Shown here piece by piece: positions 56,953 to 64,000 of a stretch of 64,000 nt of DNA (its first letter is position 1; the number at the start of each line of letters is the position of its first letter). Under the pieces are notes generated by a model. That model was given only the letters and a program-made list of their open reading frames with translations. It did not search any database and was not told the origin of the DNA. Position numbers and translations under genes: made by a program. Origin of the DNA: Paragonimus westermani (Eukaryota > Platyhelminthes > Trematoda > Plagiorchiida > Troglotrematidae); NCBI GenBank assembly GCA_008508345.1, contig QNGE01000140.1, positions 25,561 to 89,560 on the forward strand, in the 5' to 3' direction.

Positions 56953-57450
56953 GTACAGTGCTGTCTAAAGCAGGAACACTGTCGGGCCATGAAGGAACTA
57001 AGAGACATGCAGCATCTGTTATTCCTTGAACCGGATAAAGGCTCTGGTGTGGTTGTCATGACCAAAGACGAATATTTAAGGAAAATGAATATCATTTTGG
57101 AGGACCAGAGAAAATTGAAAGTAGACTGGACAGCCGGAAATAACACTGATGGAAAAGCAAGTGGCAAGACAACTTCAGATATTGCTGTTACATGGACACA
57201 TATCTGAAGCTCAGTATAGACAACTGAAACCAGTCGGCACGGAAACACCCCGATTGAGAGGTGCTCCAAAAGTACACAAAGATGGTACACCTCTACGTCT
57301 AATTTAATGCATGAACAACTCCGCTTACCATACAGTTGCTCGTTGGCTAGTGGACATTTTGGATCCCATCCGTAAAGTCTTATCCCCACATTGCTTGAAG
57401 GATTCTTTCGAATTAGTTGAAATTGTAGAAAACACTTCGGTGAGTACCTA
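56953..57450 (+). pseudogene. PLE copy B RT, N-terminal and finger part
   Basis: The frame from 56989 has ELRDMQHLLFLEPDKGSGVV and VMTKDEYLRKM, the PLE DKG motif. In another frame, QYRQLKPVGTETPRLRGAPK, VHKDGTPLR is followed by a TAA where copy A has IL, then MNNSAYHTVARWLVDIL and a later TAA before the core. These are at least one frameshift and two stops. Confidence 0.88.
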
Positions 57451-57454
57451 AGTA

Positions 57455-58207
57455 ATGTATTCCATAGACGTTGATTCCCTTTTTACAAATGTTCCCCTTA
57501 GTGAGACGGTTGATTTTCTATGTGATTTTATCTCGAGTCAAAACTGTGATATAGGTGTTCCACTTGAATTCCTTAAAGATCTTATTTTGTTATGCACAGA
57601 AAACGTTCGTTTCGATTTTGAGGGACTTGCATATAAACAGATAGACGGTGTTGCTATGGGTAGTCCGTTAGGCCCAACACTAGCTGATATCTTTTTAGGA
57701 ATGATTGAGCGGCAAGTCCCGGATTATATAGCTGATTCGTTGTTGTACAAAAGATACGTTGGTGATATTTTAATTTTTACTGACGCTATTCATTTTGACT
57801 TGTTCTTTAACTTTCTCAATAATATTCACCCAAACCTATCTTTTTCTCACGAAGTGCAGTCGAACAATAGTTTACCTTTTCTGGATGTAATTATTACTAG
57901 ACATGCCGATGGTACTTTACAACGCTCAGCTCACTGCAGAGCAACTTGGGGTGGTCAATATCGGCAGTTTTCTAGTTTTGCTCCTATTGCATACAAACGG
58001 GGTTTAGTTAAGAAACTGTTTCACAGAGCCAAACGTATCTGTACTCCGGACACTCTGAAGACAGAACAGGAGTTGTTGAGGCGAACTTTACTAACAAATG
58101 GATACCCCGACAAGTTCATTGATGCACACGATATGGTGAATAAGAACACAGCCTATACTGACAGCTCAAAAGAAGGATGTTTGCCTATTCTTGCCATTCA
58201 AGGGTGA
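57455..58207 (+). pseudogene. PLE copy B RT core and thumb, YVGD catalytic change
   Basis: A 250-codon open frame: MYSIDVDSLFTNVPLSETVD holds the first catalytic Asp, then QIDGVAMGSPLGPTLADIFL, RYVGDILIF (the family has YVDD), NNSLPFLDVIITRHADGT, GGQYRQFSSFAPIAYKRGLV, LFHRAKRIC and LLTNGYPDKFI. It is long and uninterrupted, so it decayed recently, but replacing the first Asp of the YVDD box should abolish polymerisation. The 3' end shifts frame into the endonuclease with a 17-nt overlap. Confidence 0.93.
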
Positions 58208-58535
58208 TCACCTAGCCGACGACATGAAGCACAAATTAAAATCTGCTCTGGCTGGAACGTATGCGGCTGCTCAGTTGCGCTTATTTCATACCACTAGTGG
58301 ACCAGTTCTTCGCAAACGCAAAATTAGTTTGTCAAGCTGTTCTGTCTCCCATGTTGTGTACCAGTTCACTTGCAGTTGCAGTGACATTTACATAGGCAGA
58401 ACAGACCAACTAGCACAGCGAGTCGCCGAACACATCCCGAAGTGGTTGAAACATCAGATGACGCACCAGCCCCAACTTGGTGCATTGACTAGTCGAAATC
58501 CAACGTCTAGTCTCTGTTTGTCGTTAACTGTTTGA
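58191..58535 (+). pseudogene. PLE copy B GIY-YIG endonuclease, C-terminally truncated
   Basis: The frame reads KISLSSCSVSHVVYQFTCSC, SDIYIGRTDQLAQRVAEHIP, KWLKHQMTHQ and NPTSS, then runs into the tail. The CxC, YIGRT, Arg and EH motifs are intact. The block with the TGH and the C-terminal AEA/PxLC part is absent, a loss of about 45 residues compared with copy A. Confidence 0.92.
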
Positions 58536-58560
58536 TGTATATAACTGGCGTGTTTTACGT

Positions 58561-58601
58561 TTGCGACTGATGAGAGTAAATGAAATGTTAACATATCGCA
58601 A
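58561..58601 (+). ncRNA. Hammerhead ribozyme in PLE copy B tail
   Basis: Stem I TTGCGA/TCGCAA (six pairs), core CTGATGA and GAAA, stem III ATG/CAT with TTAA loop, cleavage base A58595. It differs from 24369-24409 only by a T for C at 58581, which turns the single stem II pair into G-U. The core is intact; stem II is very weak. Confidence 0.8.
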
Positions 58602-60139
58602 TATATGTCTTCTTTCTGCTCTGATGAAGTGGTTAAAGGGAACTCAGTGTTTCAAAAGTGATATACTCTATTATGGCGGAGATAATGTCGGCGGACTCAG
58701 AAAACTACGTAAAATGAATGAATTAGGAATTAGATCCGCGTTTCACCGCTCAAATCTGGTCAGAAAATGATATTAGAATTTGTCAAGTTACTTAGCACTA
58801 TCCCAGTGGTACGCTAAACATGTGCAATCTCTGAGTTACGTGACATAACAATGCCAGGTGGAAAATGCACGGTAGCACAGCTTGTGTTCGGAATCGCCCA
58901 AACATTCTCGGTATTGTGCATGTCATATTATGATATATGATGGGTAGTTTCGTGATTAAAATTGACAATGTGTGTTCATCATCACGTCCACTGTGACAAA
59001 AAGTCGACATGTACAAATTAGTAATCGTAATCAGTCGAAAAAAGGTTCCAAAAAAGACAACTTGGATTCAATTGGAATCTGTTTGTCATGTGAATAAACA
59101 CACAGTTTCCGCCATTCAGCCCCACTGGTATCTGAACGACTGACTTTGTCCGCACGCATTAGTTTATGAAATAGCCTATCCTAAGCGGAATTATTCACAG
59201 CTTCATGTCTCCATAGAAGGCCCGCTTTCAGCGTCACTTCCCTGAACTCGAAACACGGAATGCTTTTGTATGCCATTGTAACGCTGTACGGTTTCGAAAA
59301 CCACTTCAACCTAGAACACGTGCGACCTATAAGTAGAACGTAAAATCGAGTGCGACAGATAATTAACAGACATTACTTATTGACCACCTGAGTTACTTTA
59401 AACATATTGGATACATGAGTCATCAGTGGATCAATAAAATTGTTCAGTTTGTAACCGTTATGACACGCGCTCCGTGATCTCATTAATCAATACGGTGGAG
59501 TGTCAAAACCTATAACGTCCACCTAGTCAGTTCCTCACACATCTATTTCAGCCAAAGACAACGTTTTCGACTCTGTCTCGTTGACGTTGCAAAAACGTAT
59601 GCACGTAGTTATACACGCACCCTGGATTGTTCCTCTTTGCTATACTGCTTCAGGAAGCTATATTGACCAAGACATTGATGTTATTTGATACAACCATGTC
59701 ATCCAGATCAAAGCAAAAGAGCCGTACAAGAAAACACGTGTGTTAATAGGGTAGTATTTCGCATAAACGGCTGCTTAAGAATGGTTAGAGTACGAAACAC
59801 AGTCTTATGGCTAGTTCAGAAGACTACATTTTGCAGTTACAACACTGCCATCTTCCAAACAGGGGAGGATAGGATCAGAAGAAACACTCTTGAACAAAGT
59901 GCACTCTAATCTTCCAAAATTGGCTATGATCACCGACGTATCTTTCATTACGGTCAGAAACGTAGCATGCTTCACGGAAGCTCGATGCATATTTTGATAC
60001 ATCTACCACGTACAGCTATAGTTAGAATCGAGCATCAACATAACTCCTGAGCTTGGTTAGCGTTTCACCATCGAACATTTGACTAAATGAATTGTCTCTA
60101 TTGTGTAGCACATCAGGCTGTTGTGTCAAAAGCTTCGTG

Positions 60140-61020
60140 CAGGACTCCTCCTACCTACCTGAGACCAATCCATGGAAGCAGACTGCTGTCTGTCAGGGCA
60201 GGGAATACGCACACACTGCTGGATTGGCACAGAATCGGACAACAGGAACGCTCCTTCAGGCTGATTGTGATGAAACTGAGCAGTTGCGGGACTGATGTCA
60301 TTACTTCGAATGAGACACGTTTGTAGGAAACGCTAAGGTCCGGGACGCAGGAAGTGGTTAAACCAAATACTGGGTCGATCAGACACCATATGGTGTTCGG
60401 GTCACGGTGTTTGTATCGCGGCTGCACACTGCGGTAATTAGTCAATGGCTAGCGGAAGACCTGATATCGTCCCTTGAATTAGGTTCATGCACTTGTCACC
60501 CTGCCGAGGTAAGGGTGTTACATACCTTAGAAACCATTGTCCAACCATGTGCCCCGTCGACTATACAGACGACTAATTATGTGATATGCTGATCATGAAA
60601 ATTCGCTGGAAATCAGTGAGCGACCAACTGTTGAATCTGGGTGGTATGAACGCGTGGACTGAGCATGACTCATCGACCTGGACAGGTGACCTTGGACATC
60701 ACGGTGCTGATGAATTGAATAAGAACGGTGTTTGCTTGCTTTGTTCATGTTATACTCATGAGTTGGCTATCGCAAGCACCGGATTCCAAGCGAGCGCGAG
60801 CAATATCATGACTTGAACTCACCAACGAAGGACTCAGCGTCAACTAGTTGATTGCCTGATCGTCCGACAGCGCAATATTCGCGTAGTACGGGTCACGCGG
60901 GTTATGCCTGGGATTGAACATATTACGGATCACAGGCTGGTCGGAACCAACTTGTTTACGAGCACTTTTATTGTAAATCACCCTGGAAAGGACGAAGGCT
61001 GGATCTTATGGGACTGGAGA
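60140..61020 (+). pseudogene. LINE AP-endonuclease, copy L3, decayed
   Basis: Plus-strand pieces in shifting frames: NTHTLLDWHRIGQQERSFRL, SCGTDVITSNETRL (family form NVRTL ... DIAALSETRL), YWVDQTPYGVRVTVFV, then GDLGHHGADELNKNG, CSCYTHELAIASTGFQ (form GNxNDNGxxLLxxCxEHxL, NTxF), and VDCLIVRQRNIRVV, RVMPGIEHITDHRLVGTNL (form DYVxVRRRD ... DHRLV). The final DHRLV motif with the catalytic His is kept. It is the same LINE type as 38882-39421. No RT could be read after about 61020. Confidence 0.82.
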
Positions 61021-63099
61021 AATCGGAGACGGGGGCTAATTTTCAACAGGTAGTCGTCCCCAAAGTGTTCCTACCTCTGGGGACACATGGCCACATCTCA
61101 AAAAGCAGACCGCAGTGACAGTCATTGGGACAATTGATCTTCAGCACCAGAAACCTCCTGACTGGTTCAGTGACTGCGGCACAACCAGTTTCAGTGTGAT
61201 ATAGCGCTTACTGTTTTCATAGTGGACCCAGTCGATGAGGACAAGTGAATAGCATTCTGTTGCACTTGTCATTGACCTGCCTAATGGCTTTTAGGAATCA
61301 GAATCAGCTGTTGAGGAGGACAAAGTGAGTTGGTATACAGCTGTTGCCTGTAAGCAACACAGAGTACTAAGATTCAGTTAGGATGATAGTTGGTCCGTTC
61401 GCCTGATCTTTTAAAAGACTAGTGAGTGGGACTCTGAAACCACCGACGCAATCGGAAAACAACAGCCTGATTTGGGACTAATACTCTGACAGTCTACTGG
61501 ATAATTACGCTACATTGACTGAATGATCGCGACTGACCTTTCACATATAGGTAACAAGGATTTAAGTGCTGTGTTCCCACGTCGTACCTGAAGTTAGTAT
61601 GGTGGCAGATTATCGCACCCAGCTGGCTAGAACCAAAAATACTGCATATGGAGGACGGAATACTACTGTGCTTTCATTCTTATCGATTAACCATGCGAGC
61701 AGCTGTCAAGTAGACCCATTCATCCAAACTTATGCGATCATTGCTGGTAGCGAAATTATTTACCGTTCCACACAAAAATCCTTCGACTGTTACTGCCTAC
61801 CTACTGATTTCACCTACTGATTTCGCCCGTTGGCTAGCAAATCAGTTACCATGGAAGCTAGCGACTTGCAAGTTTTGTTGTAAAATGTTCAACTGTGCTC
61901 GTAAATTTGCTTCGTTTAATGACACTGGCAGCTGATCGCATTTGTAACTCCTTTTGCTTTGTGTTGACTATCGGGGGATACCTCACTTTAAACGAACATC
62001 TCGTTCAAAATTGTTCATACTTCTGTGTTTGTTCGTGTTGTAAATTGTCGTTGTTCCTTTGACTGAACTGTGTCTCTCAACTTAGGCTACAGGACGTATA
62101 TGCTGTTCCGTTGGTTGATCGCCTATAAGCCCTCCAATTTAATTAAGGTCTCTAAACTTTCGTCCGTACATTCATTTGCGCTTCATGTAGAAGACTCATA
62201 CCCCAATCTGCGCCAAAGGTATTCCAATCGGTTTTGATTTCAAGAAGAAGTACAATGTTATTTCAACGTTTTTGCTGTTTGTTAAATCAATGGTTCTGTT
62301 TTAACCACTGATCTGAGATTTTTCTCATGATCGTGTGGAAGGTGAATAGCATTTTCAATCACTAATCTGTTTCTGATGAGTATAACAACACTAATTCTTC
62401 TTATTCAGTTCAGTCTTATTTGAAAATTTCATGACAACCTGTAGGGTGAGGGTCAGAGGAAGTTAGCAAAATGAAAAATGTTTCCAAAGTTTGAGCATCG
62501 TGGAAGAGATTTACTATCGTTGAAAATTTATCCACATCCACACGACCAGTTTGATCAAGAGATGGCCAACTTGCAACTAATCGATACGTTGAACAATTAC
62601 AACGAACTACTGAAAAAATATTTCAATCAAACTTATTTCAGCTGCCGGTCGTTCACCTTAGACCAATTCGTATGTTTCAATCCATAGAACAGTTACACTT
62701 CCGTGAAAAAGTGTGGTGTTCAGGACCCTAAATGCATGATCAAATGTTAAATCATGAATTTAATAAAACCAGCATTTGATAACAAATTATTCGGAAGTTG
62801 CTTTCTGATATGTATGGAAGGAGGAAGCTTTTTGATGGATGTTATACAACGCAATTTACATTCGAGGCATTTTAGACCTTTCTTTTGCCCTTTGGAACCA
62901 ACGAAACACTTAAGAGCCTAAAAAAACAGACGTGGCAAAAACTTGTCATTTTTATAATCTCCCCACGAAAACACTTTTCCACAGTTGAAAACAACTGTAA
63001 CTAGAGTGTTCTTAAGGCCATCTGAAGTGACAAGTTGTCCTTGCTTGATAAAGTACGATCAATCTATATACTTTTCCAGATTCCCGTAGAATTCATAAG

Positions 63100-63145
63100 A
63101 AGCCAATCTTGTAAACAGCTGTTTTCGGTAATTCTCATCGGGCTT
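63100..63145 (-). ncRNA. Hammerhead-like element in family C tail
   Basis: AAGCC (63145-63141) pairs with GGCTT (63104-63100). Between them are CGATGA, GAATTACC, GAAA and the palindrome ACAGCTGT. Compared with 52671-52715 the outer stem changes on both sides and still pairs. As a hammerhead the core is off-consensus, so cleavage is doubtful. Confidence 0.45.
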
Positions 63146-63231
63146 TTACAATTACATGGGAATACGTGCGGGTTATATATGAAATTATGACGAGTTAAAC
63201 AGGAACATTAAGATTAGAGAAATGGTACAGA

Positions 63232-64000
63232 TCACAGTCTACTGGTGGAGCGTGGGGGTGTTGGTGAATGTGTTCGGGTGTTATACAAGCCTGTCATGAG
63301 ATATTCGTTCATCAATGTCAAGCGGTTCCCGCTTGTTCGAGTTTCAAGTGGATGTGGAATGATTGGCCAGGGGAGGTGGAGGGTTTGTACGAATTTTTTT
63401 TGGGCACACAGGCAGGGGTTGTGCAGTCTGATAGCAATAGTCTCAGCGGTTGATAACAATCGCATTCTGACAGTTCTGGAGCCGGCTTGACGAACCTTGC
63501 AGATGATTCGGAATGCTTCATCTGGATTTATTCGATGGCCAGTGTCGATTAGGTGAGAGCCGATTGCACTGGAAATGGGCTTTAGCGAACCGTTGCGAAG
63601 CCATTTCGGTAGGTGTTCACAAATCCTTTTCGATAACCGCCTTGTGGTCCTCCCAACGTAACCTGCTTGACAACAACAGGTGAGAGAGTAGATACAGAAA
63701 GACGAAGAGAACTTTGGCAAACTATCCTTAGGGCGTGGCACCAGTACCGGACAGATGTCGAACGACACGATAAGTCTCGCTGCAGGGTAAGCAATCTCGA
63801 CCGCGTTTGAAAGTCTGCTGCTAATTATTTCACTATTAACTTCTCCTCTATATGAGAGACAGATGAAAACCGGCTTTTTCTGCGCTGTCTGGACGAGTTC
63901 TAGCTTCGTACCGGAATGCAGATTTTTATCTATGAATCTCTCAGGGTATCCATTTCTAGTGAGAGTTTCTCGAATATATCTTACCTCCTCCTGGAGAGTG
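63232..64000 (-). CDS. PLE RT end plus GIY-YIG endonuclease, open frame, partial
   Basis: The frame is open from the window edge for 256 codons, although its first Met is at 63768. It starts QEEVRYIRETLTRNGYPERF (end of the RT), continues through PVFICLSYRGEVNSEI and LPKFSSSFCIYSLTCCCQAG, then YVGRTTRRLSKRICEHLPKW (the catalytic core), SSAIGSHLIDTGHRINPDEA and NPCLCAQKKFVQTLHLPW. The CxC, Tyr, GRT, Arg and EH motifs are intact, and the TGH and PxLC blocks are present. No stop or frameshift is seen, so this endonuclease could be functional. Confidence 0.92.
   Translation of the reverse strand, partial: TLQEEVRYIRETLTRNGYPERFIDKNLHSGTKLELVQTAQKKPVFICLSYRGEVNSEIISSRLSNAVEIAYPAARLIVSFDICPVLVPRPKDSLPKFSSSFCIYSLTCCCQAGYVGRTTRRLSKRICEHLPKWLRNGSLKPISSAIGSHLIDTGHRINPDEAFRIICKVRQAGSRTVRMRLLSTAETIAIRLHNPCLCAQKKFVQTLHLPWPIIPHPLETRTSGNRLTLMNEYLMTGLYNTRTHSPTPPRSTSRL

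Larger units (their letters stand above)
56940..58660 (+). mobile_element. Penelope-like retroelement, copy B, most complete
   Basis: The fullest PLE in the window: RT N-terminal part (56953-57230), middle RT part in a second frame (57210-57450), RT core to thumb (57455-58207), endonuclease N-terminal part (58191-58535), and a tail with an intact hammerhead (58561-58601). The C-terminal third of the endonuclease is deleted just after NPTSS. The RT has stops and a changed catalytic residue. A weak inverted hammerhead trace near 56890 was considered and not accepted. It is closely related to copy A. Confidence 0.92.
52136..64000 (-). other. Upstream intron or 5' flank, PLE-rich
   Basis: CADPS exons that should precede the one at 51930-52135 were not recognised here. 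The region holds PLE pieces of two families (52640-53050, 53880-55390, 56940-58660, 63060-64000) and a LINE endonuclease (60140-61020). Positions 55400-56900, 58670-60130 and 61030-63050 show nothing I can name. Confidence 0.6.
63060..64000 (-). mobile_element. PLE family C copy, running off the window edge
   Basis: From the right edge on the minus strand: end of the RT, complete GIY-YIG endonuclease, stop at about 63232, and a 3' tail to 63060. The 5' part lies outside the window. It is the best preserved copy of this family and serves to read copy C. The tail holds the hammerhead-like stem at 63100-63145 (AAGCC with GGCTT). Confidence 0.9.

Noticed and set aside
1..64000. CRISPR arrays, rRNA genes, bacterial operons
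   Set aside because: No regularly spaced short direct repeats, no rRNA signature and no ribosome-binding-site-led gene clusters were seen. The window is eukaryotic.

Overview
The window looks like nuclear DNA of a flatworm, most likely a digenean trematode. The evidence is short conserved coding exons separated by multi-kilobase introns, many Penelope-like retroelements (PLEs) that carry hammerhead ribozymes, and a tRNA-derived SINE ending in a hammerhead ribozyme like the schistosome Sm-alpha family. The species cannot be fixed from the sequence. Nothing bacterial or viral was seen.

Host gene. One gene runs on the minus strand through most of the window. Eleven exons between 52135 and 20 encode the C-terminal half (619 codons found) of a calcium-dependent secretion activator (CADPS/CAPS, the UNC-31 family), which primes dense-core vesicles for exocytosis. 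They cover the Munc13-homology (MUN) region and the C-terminal part. Every exon has an AG acceptor and a GT donor, and all ten junctions join in a consistent phase. The 5' half of the gene should lie above 64000 or be missed in 52136-64000. The stop codon lies below position 1. About 75 residues expected between the exons at 1777-1884 and 1101-1205 were not found; a PLE tail sits in that gap.

Introns and flank. The rest is mostly old, broken retroelements. PLE copies or pieces lie at 1266-1490, 19330-19620, 19799-21262, 24335-24435, 36590-37425, 41580-41950, 52640-53050, 53880-55390, 56940-58660 and 63060-64000. They encode a reverse transcriptase and a GIY-YIG endonuclease, and all copies whose RT is seen are inactivated. 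LINE pieces with an AP-endonuclease/RT of the craniofacial-development-protein-2-like type lie at 37550-38345, 38882-39421 (inverted), 39930-40430 and 60140-61020. An R2-like element, inverted, lies at 48160-50110.

Ribozymes. Three hammerheads keep the full core in PLE tails (19808-19846 minus, 24369-24409 plus, 58561-58601 plus). One is mutated (1424-1462), one is precisely deleted (21207), and one survives as a core with a changed stem III (8117-8170 minus). A separate type I hammerhead with strong stems I and II sits in a SINE at 45479-45523. The intact minus-strand copy at 19808-19846 has the same sense as the CADPS pre-mRNA. Other structure includes a 130-bp inverted repeat pair (6268-7005), a 42-bp hairpin (53054-53174), a double hairpin (30595-30668), two copies of a dispersed repeat (3670 and 32491) and short microsatellites.
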